Positions 10,875 through 20,403 are shown, numbered from the stretch's first letter. The stretch is 22,414 nt of DNA from Reticulitermes lucifugus (GCA_026260175.1 JAKCWW010003291.1:26822-49235); one strand, 5' to 3'. The notes: a model not told the origin generated them from the sequence alone. Made by a program: numbers and translations.

Positions 10875-11830
10875 CTTGAGCGAAGGTGTAATGCGAGTTT
10901 AGATAAAAGAATATCAATGTACAACAAAAGAATGTCAGACAAGTAAGAACTCGTAAATTATGGATACAGATTGAGGGACTATAAATTAAACAAGTGAGAA
11001 ATTTATGCTTGTCTGTAGCAGCTAATTAGACATAATTTGTCCCACACTTTTAATAGGCTGAAACACACATATGATATATTAATGTAAATTTATATCTAGA
11101 ATGAGGGTTCTGTAACCCTTGTCACAGACTGAGGTCAGAATGTTTGACCTACGTCTTAAGGCACGTATGTATAAGGGTACATATACAAACAAACGTCTAT
11201 GTACTGGATATCTGTGAAAGAGCGAGGACTTGACAGACAGACCTGTACTTTATCAATCCTCCCACATCCTATGGAAGGCCAAAAGATAAATTTATCCCCG
11301 CAACCGACTCGAGTTCGCTTGACAGTTGCATGTGCTCCTCATACGTCATGTCCTTCCGGTCCAAAACGCAGGAGAAAGTCTGACCAAAAAAAGAAAATCA
11401 CACATATATCAGCATCTCAAGCGTGATTTATAGTTCCAATATACAACCTTGAAGGAAGTAAGGAAAGCTTGTCGATTCGTTCGTTATGTTTTGAGTGTGA
11501 AAGAAATTTTGCGTGTCACAACGAAATGGACAGACACAAAGTGGTTTCCCCTTACAGCAATTGTTAAGCGCGGTCTGTACGTGAATAAGACATTTTATGG
11601 CAGCGCATGCGTTTAGCGATTGTCGTTCATTATTCCAGTACATCGGTTTATGTGTGGCATAAGAGGTGGGCATGGTAATTTGAATACAATACTTGTATAA
11701 AAACTGCCGCGCAGACTTCAGTCTTCTGTGCTGTTGGTTAAGTATCTCACAACTTTCAAAGAATCGCAGTGTCTTTAACGTCAGGGTCAAGCAGTCCAGG
11801 GAGAGTGGGGTTTGTTGTCGGACTGCTTCG
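10875..11830. other. Intervening stretch with two unassigned open frames
   Basis: A plus-strand frame (11199-11426) has a basic C-terminus containing PKRRRKSDQKKK. A minus-strand frame (11428-11790, 120 codons) is cysteine-containing but has no motif I recognise. Neither has a recognisable acceptor and donor pair around it, so neither is called as a gene. Confidence 0.4.
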
Positions 11831-11879
11831 CCATGACAATGACGGCACTACGATCCTTCAGGGAGTCGTTAAATACTTA

Positions 11880-12190
11880 CCCAAAGACTAACTAACAAAC
11901 TAACTAATTCCATGGAGCAGAGTCCTTCTTTAGAATCTAACAGGTCCTCAGCTAGTGAAGAAATTCCCCGCATTTTATGGAACCCGAATGTTCATTACCG
12001 CATTCACATGAGCCCGCCACCTTTCCCTATCCTGAGCCATATCAACCCAGTCCATGCCTCACCATCCTACTTCTTGAAGATCCATTTTAATATTATCCTC
12101 CCATCTACGCCTGGGTCTTCCAAGTGGTCCCCTTCCCATAGGTCTCCCCACCAAAATCATGTATGCACCTCTCACTTACCCAAAGACATA
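11880..12190 (-). pseudogene. Non-LTR retrotransposon reverse transcriptase C-terminus with 3' UTR
   Basis: From 12127 down to the stop at 11977-11975 the minus strand encodes [22 protein letters not shown], one in-frame TGA, then [16 protein letters not shown] and [11 protein letters not shown] before the terminal TAA. This is the conserved end of a non-LTR reverse transcriptase family common in insects. Upstream, [11 protein letters not shown] (the GKPEGK region) is in a different frame, so a frameshift lies near 12128. After the stop the 3' UTR runs to a short TTAGT/TTTGT repeat tract at about 11890-11912. The plus-strand 94-codon open frame at 11912-12196 is purely antisense to this relic. 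Confidence 0.87.
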
Positions 12191-12217
12191 ACATAATATT
12201 CGACGCGAAGATCACGG

Positions 12218-12237
12218 GCAACACCGCTGTGAGAACC
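12218..12237 (-). repeat. 20-nt inverted match to the repeat at 7151-7170
   Basis: The reverse complement of these 20 bases is identical to 7151-7170, inside the dispersed repeat at 7133-7385. Flanking similarity fades within a few bases. It sits just upstream, in minus-strand sense, of the reverse transcriptase relic ending at 12190. Confidence 0.5.
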
Positions 12238-12528
12238 TGTCACATACCTAAGAAGGCCTCTTTTCTTGCCTCTCTATTCTTCGCCCGTTGAAACCCGAAT
12301 TTTATTTTTCTTCACGTAGCTATAAAAAACTGTGCAACTATTTAGCGGAAAAGTCATAAGGCAGGGCCACTTGACAAAGAATTTAGAAGGATGCGGAAGT
12401 AAGTCTTCGTTAAATTTCCATCTCGGTAGCCGTCTAAAGGAACTCGGATATCACTCGAATCCTAGCCCAGAGACAGGGTGACTTGACAAAGTATATTCAT
12501 CGTTTTTATAAGCATCTGGAGGCAAATA

Positions 12529-12536
12529 ATCTAATA
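12529..12536. repeat. Left copy of 8-bp target duplication (ATCTAATA)
   Basis: Identical to the right copy at 12715-12722. Together they define the exact borders of the MITE. Confidence 0.9.
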
Positions 12537-12714
12537 CAGGGCTGGCCAACATACGGCCCTCGAGGAGAGTATTTGCTCTCCTCATTCACCTGAATAGTTT
12601 TCAATATACAATTTAACAAACATAATATAAGGGGTCTAGAGACACAAGTTCGGCCCTCGGGCGAGACCTTACAAATTATGTGGCTCTCGTGTGGGTTGAA
12701 GTTTGCCAGCCCTG
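12537..12714. mobile_element. hAT-type MITE with perfect target duplication
   Basis: The ends are CAGGGCTGGCCAACAT and, on the opposite strand from 12714, CAGGGCTGGCAAACTT. The first 10 bases are identical, followed by two mismatches in the next six. The element is bracketed by perfect 8-bp copies of ATCTAATA (12529-12536 and 12715-12722), the hAT target-duplication length. Inside are a perfect 8-bp hairpin (12562-12569 with 12576-12583) and two copies of CGGCCCTCG (12554 and 12651). At 178 bp it has no coding capacity. The intact duplication points to a comparatively recent insertion. The minus-strand open frame 12506-12757 crosses it and its flanks and is not a gene. Confidence 0.92.
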
Positions 12715-12722
12715 ATCTAATA
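12715..12722. repeat. Right copy of 8-bp target duplication (ATCTAATA)
   Basis: Identical to 12529-12536, directly abutting the right terminal inverted repeat. Confidence 0.9.
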
Positions 12723-13114
12723 GAATTATAAAGTGGTCCATAGCCGCATTCCTCCACAACTTTCCCAGTCCAAAATTAGCCATTTTTTTCCGTTCTAAGC
12801 TGTATTTCTTACGAATGTGAGTGATGTAGCAGGAATAACACTGGCGTTAATCACATCACCCACAAACTTAGCGCGACGGTAATGGTCATAGAATTTGTAT
12901 AACTAAAGCGAATGCAGACTAAGTCAGATATGTCGACATACAGGCCTATTAATATGATCCATAAAGGTGCATCGTGTAATTAGGTATAACTGAGATGTAT
13001 ATATATGAGCGCTAGGTGTTACTGATCTAGATAAACAAATACGGAGGATGAGTCTCACAACATAACACATTAGGTAACAAACAGATGTCACTATGTAATT
13101 AACGTGTTCGCGCC

Positions 13115-13350
13115 ATGCCATCTACTTTCTTTAGTATCCACTTTAATATTACTTTAGCATCCGCGCGTTGGTCATTCAAGCCGTCTCTTTCCTTCAGATT
13201 TCCCCACCAAACACCTGTACTCATTTTTCTTCTCCTCCTTATGGGCTACATGTGCCCTCCATCTCATCCTCCTTTATTTCATCACGTGAATTCAATCCAC
13301 ACCACCCAATACAACTCCTTTAAGATTCATTTTAATATTATTCCCTTTAG
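13115..13350 (-). pseudogene. Non-LTR reverse transcriptase C-terminal fragments, rearranged
   Basis: Read on the minus strand from about 13345: NNIKMNLKGVVLGGVD, a stop, IHVMK, a stop, RRMRWRAHV, EYRCLVGKSEGKRRLE, a stop, PTRGC, a stop, SNIKVDTKE. The family order is RRMRW, then LVGKPEGK, then [11 protein letters not shown]. Here an NIK block comes first and a second, complete set follows. The piece is therefore the tail end of one copy fused to part of another. Several stops make it non-functional. The plus-strand open frame 13115-13381 is antisense to it. Confidence 0.75.
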
Positions 13351-13545
13351 AGTTGAGCTGGAGAATGAAAAATTATTGTAAAGAGGGATCGATAGATTAC
13401 AGATTATAAAACACAATTTAAACGCGACAGAGGGCAGGGATTGTTGTGTGAGATGTGTACTGTAGAAAACCTGCTACTGGCAGTCGCCGCTCTTAGAAAC
13501 ACGTCCATCAGACTCAGTGAATTATTATTATTATTATATCATCAT
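13351..13545. other. Insertion-like segment splitting a reverse transcriptase relic
   Basis: In the minus-strand reading the relic at 13530-13870 stops at the RRW-(E)D position, and the NIK continuation resumes at about 13345. The roughly 195 bp between have no reverse transcriptase similarity. At the insertion junction lies an ATT/ATC microsatellite (13526-13551). A SINE-like or retroposed insert with an ATT tail in plus sense is possible. No clear target duplication could be made out. Confidence 0.4.
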
Positions 13546-13551
13546 CATCGT
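13526..13551. repeat. ATT/ATC trinucleotide microsatellite
   Basis: Four to five ATT units are followed by three ATC units. It may be a retroposon tail, or an expansion of the GAT-AAT codons of the relic reverse transcriptase. Confidence 0.8.
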
Positions 13552-13870
13552 CCCATCTACATAACGTCATTCAACTGAACTATTTCTTCAGGTTTCCCCA
13601 CCAATACCCTGCAAACCCTTCCATGCCATCCTCCTTTATTTCATCACCACGACAATAGTTCGCGAGCAATAAAAATCATGAAGCTCCTCATTATGTAATT
13701 TTCTCCAGCTTCCTGCTGCTTCCGCTCTCTTAGACCCAAATATCTTTCGCATTTCCCTATCGAACAACCTCAGTTTCTGTTCTTCTCTAAAATGTGACAG
13801 ACCAAATTTACACCTACACAAAACGAGTACCGGCAAATAACAGGCAACAACACACTTTATGCTCGTATAT
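13552..13870 (-). pseudogene. Non-LTR reverse transcriptase C-terminal region, decayed
   Basis: The minus strand from about 13870 encodes CVVACYLPVLVL, then GLSHFREEQKLRLFDREMRK, IFGSKRAEAAGSWRKLHNEE, LHDFYCSRT, VVVMK, a stop, and RRMAWK. These correspond in order to the post-palm region of insect non-LTR reverse transcriptases (LREE-RL-FE, LRKIFG, EWRKLHNEEL, IKSRRMRW). After RRMAWK about 12 codons are missing, and a shifted frame gives CRVLVGKPE. Together with 13115-13350 it represents one or two old minus-strand insertions of the same family as 11880-12190. It is not functional. Confidence 0.85.
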
Positions 13871-13874
13871 GCAT

Positions 13875-15040
13875 ATCCTTATATTCATTAACAGAAATCT
13901 AAATAACGTGATATCTAAGCCATCTAGCGAACAATGATAGACAAGGATGTCCTTGTTACGGATAAAAATAAAGGAATTTAACACAAACCTACATTAATAT
14001 AGCGTAACCGACTCAGGGAAGGTGGTGAGGAAGAAGTGATGAATAAGAATGTAACTGGATTCAGGCATCACGTAAGAAACCAGAGACGCTGACTGCGTGC
14101 GATCATGTAGCTGGAAGTGGGGACCATTACAGACAGCCACAACCCTGGTGTAGAGATGGCATGAGATAAGACAAACCGGCAAAATTGTAACTTCTTGCAC
14201 GGAAATACGTGCCGCTGTGATAGCTGTGGAATTCAGGAAAATCAGGTAGATTGGGGGAGGCATCGAGGTTGCAGTGTCGGGGAAATATTGAGCCTAAAAT
14301 TGTAAACGTCTTATCAGGAGCACAGAACTGATTACATGGATCGATACCCTACGTCAGAAGCTGATAAATAATTGTTCTTTCATATAAGAAATGCCCATTA
14401 TTTTATCAAAACTGAGGCTCCATTGCATATTCGCAGAAGTTGCACAGCTGAGACACATAGTCAGCCAGACGACATCGTTAGAGTAGATTCTCAGCAGAAT
14501 ACTGTATTATATCGAAATCTGTGGATTAGTTTCGTAGATGACACCAGAGAATAGAAAGTTGAACAGCGACAGTGTTCTCTTTACGAGTTAATTTCATGCA
14601 CTCTATGCAAATAAAACAAATAGTCTACGTGGAAAATTTATAATGTCTATGTCTTATACATAATCATGAATTGGAAAATATAAAACAAGACATCTAGTGT
14701 GATACTCATAAACTCTTGTCTATTAAAATGTAACTGAAATGAAAACAAGGATTTTGTAAGAACACTAACAAGCAATGATTAATATTTAAAAGGAATTCGT
14801 AAGATTTGAGATTCTTGCAGCAGTGATGCTGAAAATTCGAGTGTCCTAGGTTGTTATACCAAGTCTACAACACATATAGTCATAGACATTTCCTAAGGCC
14901 TTCATAGTCTGGGTCAAGCAGACAAATAAGTCTACTCTTGGGCTATTTGACTCCTACAGAAGAAATGTTTAATTCGCCAAAAAAGATCTGAAACCCGACT
15001 TCGAAGCAGGATTGTGCGCCTAAGTACAATCTGTAATAAG
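13875..15040. other. Stretch with no recognised gene
   Basis: Open frames at 13994-14263 (minus) and 14372-14554 (plus) have no recognisable motif. No transposon termini or RNA genes were seen. Confidence 0.4.
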
Positions 15041-15044
15041 AAAT

Positions 15045-15070
15045 GTGAATGAATGAATGGATGAATGAAC
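15045..15070. repeat. GAAT/GGAT tetranucleotide microsatellite
   Basis: About six units of GAAT are present, with one GGAT interruption. Confidence 0.8.
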
Positions 15071-15079
15071 ATGTTACTT

Positions 15080-16860
15080 AAATGAAGTTAATAGGCCTGG
15101 CTAAAATCATTTCAGAAGGTACCAATTCAACTTCGGGCACACTTTACTTTCCTGGATCGATATTTGAATAAACCAGGAATATTTTCTTCATTTTTTTGTT
15201 GATAAATGTCCGAAATCCAATCATTAAAGGCTAAATATTTGATTATGCCTAACATGCGTCAAATAAATTAAGGTCAAACAATTAGTAACGCAGACGTTTC
15301 TATTATATAATTTATACTTTTGCGAAAACCAACAGAGTTATCAAAACGACATGGAAACGGAATGGCTACATATCTTTCACCATTTGATTTTTAGTTTTCC
15401 TAAAGAACGTACAAATGTTTTATTAACTTTAAAATATGTTATCTTAGCAGACAGTGTAATGCTCCATATTTAATATGCATCCTTTGCCTCCGTGCCTGTC
15501 CTAGTAAGATGCATGTTCATAATTTTGCAGAACTAGAATAAGCAAAAGAGAAAAATGTTAATGAAGTCGTCACGAAAAGAAGATGGTTGAAATAAATAAA
15601 TATTTAAGGATTTCAGTTACAAACGAAGTTCATACGGCTGCAACAGAATTTAAAGAATGCGCCTTAACACCTCACCTCCGTAGGTGCGTTTGGTTGGATT
15701 CTAAGTATAGATCCGCCCTCATATTCAATAGGGTATCAGCACAAGCATGCCATCTTTCTTTCTGTAAAACCAAACAAGCGGGTCACACGCTGCGTACCGT
15801 TCGTACAGGTACTGCCCAAGACAGGTCTATTGTACATATCTGGTTGCATATGTGACGAAACATTGTGCTTTATGAAAATTATGCTCCCTCAAATTTTCCT
15901 ACGTTTTGGAAAATCCAGCTGCCTCCATCTTTATTAATATAGGAATATCTGAAATTTAAATTAAGGAGGATATCGCAGACATTCATGATATTGATGCTGC
16001 TGGAAATTGTAGAGGATGGTAACCTCCAATAGCTTATCCTTCATATCAAGTCTCATTAAAATTCTCAAATTAGTTTAGAATTAAAATATGACAAACAAAC
16101 ACGCAAACACAACGGCATAACAACCATTCCTTACTCAATTTATCTCTTTCTGTACTGCTAGATTAAGTCTGTTGACAAGCTTGATTAGGCTAAATTACGT
16201 TCGGTTAGAGGGGTAGAGAGACATCATTTGACAGTTCTTTATCCTAATCAGCCTGAAAACCTCAGCACAGAGAATATTAACGAACGATTCAAAACGGGCT
16301 TTAAAGAACATGTAGTCTACATAATCCTTCCTACTCAGACGAATCCATTTGTAGTGTTATTCCCCTTCCTGGAACTGTCAACATTCTGTTCTGCAGCCGT
16401 ATAGCACTCGGAAAGTTATTCTTCCTGCGGTTTAGAACTCTTCCTGTATGCAGCAATACAGTAATTAGTTACGATGATTATACATGGGCTATATGGTTCT
16501 GTCCTGAAACGGAGTGGCTGGTTTTAAGTGTATTGAAATATATTGCTTCTCATAATTTACAAGCGATGTGTAAGCGGGTTGGTAATTATGGACTCCAGAG
16601 GTGATGCAGCAAATATTCCTATGGAATCTCCTGCCGGAAATTCTGCTGTAGGTTCAGAAATACATTAACTGGGTGATCAAATAAGGCTTATGTCAGTATT
16701 GGGTGGGAATCCGGATGGCTGTAGGGGTAACGTAATCATTTTTACCTGCCTGGAATGAATAATAAAATATTTCATTTTCACCATCTACCCAACGAACTTT
16801 CCAACACACAGCCTGCACCAAAATGGTCTGCCACTTAAAACATTAATATCTGCATGCGTT
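15080..16860. other. Stretch with no recognised gene
   Basis: The sequence is AT-rich. A 90-codon frame at 15583-15855 and a 28-codon ATG frame starting at 16588 lack family similarity. The second carries a poor GTAGGT donor and is not called. Confidence 0.4.
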
Positions 16861-16875
16861 ACCAAACCTAACTAG

Positions 16876-17225
16876 CCATCTACTGCCCACCTACCTACCA
16901 ACCCACACGCCTACCCACACACCCACCTACTTGTCTACTGAGTCCTGAAGACGGATGGCGTGAAAGAGTGGGGAAAAAGGAACTTCGTATCTTACACCGC
17001 TGGTAAGTAACATAAAGTAAGTTACTATCAGCCTTCCGCACTCAGACAGTATCCGCCTATGTACCTATCTAAAAAAAAACAATTACCTATCTCTCTATGG
17101 ACCTGAGTAATTATCTGCCTACCTACCTAGTCTACATAACTGTTTTACTGACCAGTTACTCATTTATGAACCTGACTAGCTAACATACCAACTGACTAAT
17201 TAACTAACTAGCTAATACCTACAAA
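16876..17225. repeat. Degenerate CTAx / CCCA low-complexity region
   Basis: Two patches, 16876-16935 (CCTAC, CCCACA units) and about 17085-17225 (CTAC, CTAA, CTGA units), share a four-base periodicity and strong pyrimidine-strand bias. They look like a decayed tetranucleotide array interrupted by unrelated sequence. Confidence 0.6.
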
Positions 17226-17465
17226 TAATCCTACTAAATTACAGCCAATTTAAGTGGAGTAAATAGCTACGTGCTAGAACAGATTCAAACGTTCCACCAT
17301 CGTCACTGTTATGAGACTTTGGAACAAAGGCATTCAAAGCTATACATTCCAATATTAGCTAACTTCTTTTTAACATTCCCTTTCATATTACACTGGTAAG
17401 AACATCAGTTTATGTAATGACCTGTTGCATTATTAACGGCGGATATCATTCACAAGAGCGCCCAA

Positions 17466-17476
17466 CCCCCCCCCCC
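17466..17476. repeat. C11 homopolymer
   Basis: Eleven consecutive C. The exact length is prone to sequencing error. Confidence 0.8.
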
Positions 17477-17953
17477 TCCATGTCCCTGTCCTGTAACAGA
17501 TCCATCCAGCCGATGCCTTTCCGTCTTATTCTGTAAAAAAAAACATTTTTTATATCCCGTGACAACCCCAGTAACATAAAGGTAAAATCATGAACCTGCG
17601 TCCTCTTGGCAAACCGTCCCGCTACTACCGAGATTCAGGAAATGCGTGCGGGCTCTTGTGAAAACGACCATGAACTTTTGGGTTCTACAAAATGCGCAGA
17701 ATTCTTTTATGATCTGAGAACTTGGCGTCTGCTAACGAAACATGTCTCCAGGGAATTTTCTATGGCGAATGTTTTGATAATAGCGAAGCGGCAGTCTGTG
17801 TAAATCACTTGATTTTAAACCCACAAAACCAAAAATACAACAGTCTTGCTGCCGTGTCTAGGTTGGGGAAGAACATCGGTTACTTCTTGAAAACAGAATA
17901 ATTTTAATACGAAATATGTAGGCATGCCTCCTTCTGCGGAATGACTTCATGGA

Positions 17954-18168
17954 GCAGATGAGGTCTTCGTCCTTCTGGGTTGATGCCAACGTTGGTTTAT
18001 AGTTTGTTACAACGTTTCAGAACAAAATATCGGTCTTATCTTCAAGAGTCAATCATTCTTGAACTGTTAGACATTTGAAGACTAGACCGATACGTTGTCG
18101 CGAAACGCCGGTAACAAACTACCAACAAACGGCGCTTAACATCTCAGAAGAGCGAAGACCTCACATGC
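17954..18168. repeat. Long imperfect palindrome built from two retroelement termini
   Basis: The left arm (about 17954-18048) and the reverse complement of the right arm (about 18074-18168) run in parallel. Both have GAGGTCTTCG, then CTTCTG, then TTGGT-TAGTTTGTTAC, then CGTTTC, then TATCGGTCT, then TCTTCAA. The spacer is about 25 bases. Each arm, read outward from the spacer, has the form TTGAAGA, a short stem, GAAACG, GT-AAC. This is a decayed hammerhead-like layout known from Penelope-like element terminal repeats, which can lie in inverted orientation. A transcript from either strand could fold into a hairpin of about 95 bp with bulges. Confidence 0.75.
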
Positions 18169-18877
18169 AACGGGGCAGAGGTCCAAAATCTCGCATTCAC
18201 GGAGCGGATTTATTTTGAAAACGAACAGTCGCACAGCCACATAGTGAATTCCCCAACTTCAACGGAACCCACCTGTCAGCTAAGCCTTACATTAATGCTA
18301 ATCTCTCATTTACGCCTTCAGGTTTTCGAAGTAATATTTTTACGTTTCTCATTTGTCCCAACACTGCTACAAATGCCACCCATTTCATTGTCATATCTTG
18401 TATCACCCTAAACATTTCAAGTTGCCAGTTTCAACTAATTTGCGGAAAATATAAATTAGAAAAAATCGTGGAACTTCAGCGTAAATGCATTGGAAATTAT
18501 ATCGTTTTGGGACTTCACTATTTCCGCAGATTCTTCCAACAGCATGCGGAACTGCGAAACGGTAGTGTGTCCTAGCATTTGCATTTATATGAATAGTCCT
18601 TCTTTAAAACACCGAATGCATCGTACATCCGAGAACCACAGTTCCAGCCTTGTAGAAACTAGAACGTTGGTAATGTGCTAAACGAAATATAGGGTAAGAT
18701 AAAACGGTCCATTTTAACTCAGACATAAGCTTCTCACGTGTGGACTAGACATTTAAACTCGCACTTTAAAACTGTTTTACTATGGCTCTCTGTATAAAGA
18801 AACTTCGTGTCAGCACAATGTGACAGCCACAATTCTTCCATTACTTTTCGGTTTCTATCGAGAGCGATCGCCGATCA

Positions 18878-19120
18878 CAGAGGCCGCGCGGTATAAGGCG
18901 TGGGTCTGCTGCCGCTCCCTTGCTGGGATTGTGGGTTCGAACCCTGCCGAGAGCATGGATGTCTGCCTCGTGTGAGTGTTGTGTGTTGTCAGGTAGAGGT
19001 CTCTCCGTCGCGCTGATCACTCGTCCGGAGGAGTCCTACAGAGTGTGGCGTGTCTAAAGTGTGATTGTGAAGCCTCGATAATGAGGCCCTGGCCCACTAG
19101 GGGCTGCTGCGCCATGTAAC
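18878..19120 (+). repeat. tRNA-derived SINE, second family
   Basis: A perfect polymerase III B box, GGTTCGAACC, is at 18934-18943. An A-box-like CGCGGTATAAGG precedes it by about 40 bases (18886-18898), the spacing of a tRNA. The unrelated body that follows carries AGAGGTCTCTCCGTCG and GAGGAGTCC, and ends with CCCACTAGGGGCTGCTGCG near 19090-19114. Its GC content is far above its flanks. It would be transcribed by polymerase III and mobilised by a partner non-LTR element. It is not a tRNA gene, because the acceptor arm does not close. Confidence 0.82.
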
Positions 19121-19124
19121 AAAA

Positions 19125-20100
19125 TCAAGGATGATGTCTCAAACGCATATTATTTTATACTTGTTAAGGATTAAGTTAATAATATTAAGTTGTTAAAGAA
19201 AATTCGTCTTTAAACAAATCGAGAATTATATTTGTATGGAGTTTTCTAATGACACCACATAAATTTCTTTTCCCTCAAACTAAGGACCTAAAAGGAGCTG
19301 AGACCTTCTTGAGAAGTCAACACTCACTCAGCATATTTCAAGAACTTTCCCCAGCTTCCATGTAACCTGAAGTTGCATTACAGCGTCGACTTTTCTCGAA
19401 GTTAAGTATTCAAGCAAATTAACATCATGCAGGGTTAACTGACGCATAAAAGCGACAAATTATGTTTGTTTACCAGGGTTCAACTCACAGCAAAAACCAG
19501 ATTTTTATTCGTCATCACGTCCACATCGATTCTTCAGAACGCCAACTTCCCATTAGGTAAAGTTTCGCCCTATTACCAGAGTCATATAATATCCTAGTAA
19601 AAAGTTACTTTAATTGCTTTGATTTCGATTACTACCTGCGCTAAAACTCCAGGACGACTACCCGGAAAATTTATTTTTTTTTCTTACGAAAAAATGAGGC
19701 TCATAATTTTAAATAAAGCGAAAGCAAGAATTAGTTTAAAAAATTACAAACAGTCAGATTATACATTACATAAACCTGCCGTAAGGGAAAAATTGGCTAT
19801 TAATTCTGAGCATCATACGAAGTTGTAGGAAAAACAGTCTTTAATACTGTAGCACGAGGTGCACATAAGTTACCACTCTGCTTTAAATGGTTAAAGCAGG
19901 TCTGGTCCCCTTCCTTCACATTTCTACCAAGTCACGTTTCGTATATCTCACGCAGTTCAAACCAGCTCGTTAAATAAGTTGCGAAATCGTACGACGTATC
20001 CCGCTGAAGATTTGATCACGGTATTCGAGCAGGCGAAAATTGTGAGCGCGTGTTAATAAGAATGAAACGTTAATGGCTCTAAGCGTGTAGTAAACATACA
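19125..20100. other. AT-rich flank upstream of the candidate exon
   Basis: No gene or repeat was recognised. A 69-codon frame at 19619-19828 has no motif. GC and CpG content start to rise near 19960. Confidence 0.4.
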
Positions 20101-20109
20101 GACAAGATT

Positions 20110-20294
20110 AGGCACCTGGCGTACGGCGTCGCTGTGTTTAGAGGCGAAATCACCAAGCTGCAGGCGCATGTGTTGGGGCGCCGGCGTGAGCCTCCAGCAT
20201 GCCGCCGATATAGGACAGGGTCCGGACGGAGTGGGCCAGTCGTGATGTGGCACGCGCTTCGTTCCACATGGTCACGGGGAAACACGTTAACTAC
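20110..20294 (+). promoter_or_regulatory. CpG-rich candidate 5' UTR / promoter region
   Basis: This is the most CpG-dense stretch in the window outside the SINEs, and it directly precedes and continues into the candidate exon at 20295. It contains two upstream open frames: ATG at 20168 (25 codons, stop near 20243) and a four-codon ATG-CCG-CCG-ATA-TAG at 20199-20213. That TAG (20211-20213) is also in frame with the candidate exon and limits how far its reading frame can extend upstream. No TATA box or convincing initiator was identified. Confidence 0.4.
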
Positions 20295-20397
20295 ATGGCG
20301 AACGTGGTGTGCTCTGTTGGAGGTGGTCTCCGATGGTTACTCGTCGCCTCTACAGTGACCATATTTGTGCTACCCCCTGTTGCAACCGACATCACTG
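20295..20397 (+). CDS. Candidate first coding exon of a secreted or membrane protein (partial)
   Basis: From ATG at 20295 the frame gives 34 codons plus one base. It starts MANVVCSVGGGLRW, followed by a hydrophobic core (LLVASTVTIFVL) and a polar exit (PPVATDIT). That is the n, h and c layout of a signal peptide or signal anchor. The frame runs straight into ACTG|GTAAGT at 20397/20398, a near-ideal splice donor leaving a phase 1 intron, which is common after signal-peptide exons of modular extracellular proteins. An in-frame ATG at 20268 would add nine residues (MVTGKHVNY). An in-frame TAG sits at 20211. The local CpG-rich peak supports a gene start. I cannot name the protein. No second exon is visible in the remaining 2 kb, so the intron would extend beyond the window. 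Overlapping minus-strand open frames (20053-20285) are shadows of the GC-rich sequence. Confidence 0.5.
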
Positions 20398-20403
20398 GTA
20401 AGT
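20398..20403 (+). promoter_or_regulatory. Splice donor GTAAGT
   Basis: The six bases match the metazoan 5' splice-site consensus exactly and follow the candidate exon's open frame without a stop. Confidence 0.5.

Noticed and set aside
11912..12196. A 94-codon plus-strand open frame
   Set aside because: Its sequence is exactly antisense to the conserved reverse transcriptase C-terminus on the minus strand, which explains why it is open.
13115..13381. An 88-codon plus-strand open frame
   Set aside because: It is antisense to reverse transcriptase relics of the same family.
16588..16674. A 28-codon ATG frame with a possible GTAGGT donor
   Set aside because: The donor is weak and no compositional or promoter-like signal accompanies it.
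17706..17752. GAAACATGTC, the same string as in the 278-321 hammerhead
   Set aside because: No CTGATGA box and no stem II can be drawn upstream. The shared ten bases alone are not sufficient.
18931..18945. Perfect B box suggesting a tRNA gene
   Set aside because: The upstream sequence does not form a closing acceptor stem or anticodon arm, and a SINE body follows directly.
20053..20285. Overlapping minus-strand open frames in the CpG-rich region
   Set aside because: GC-rich sequence lacks stop codons on both strands. The plus strand has the signal-peptide shape and the splice donor, and the minus strand has neither.
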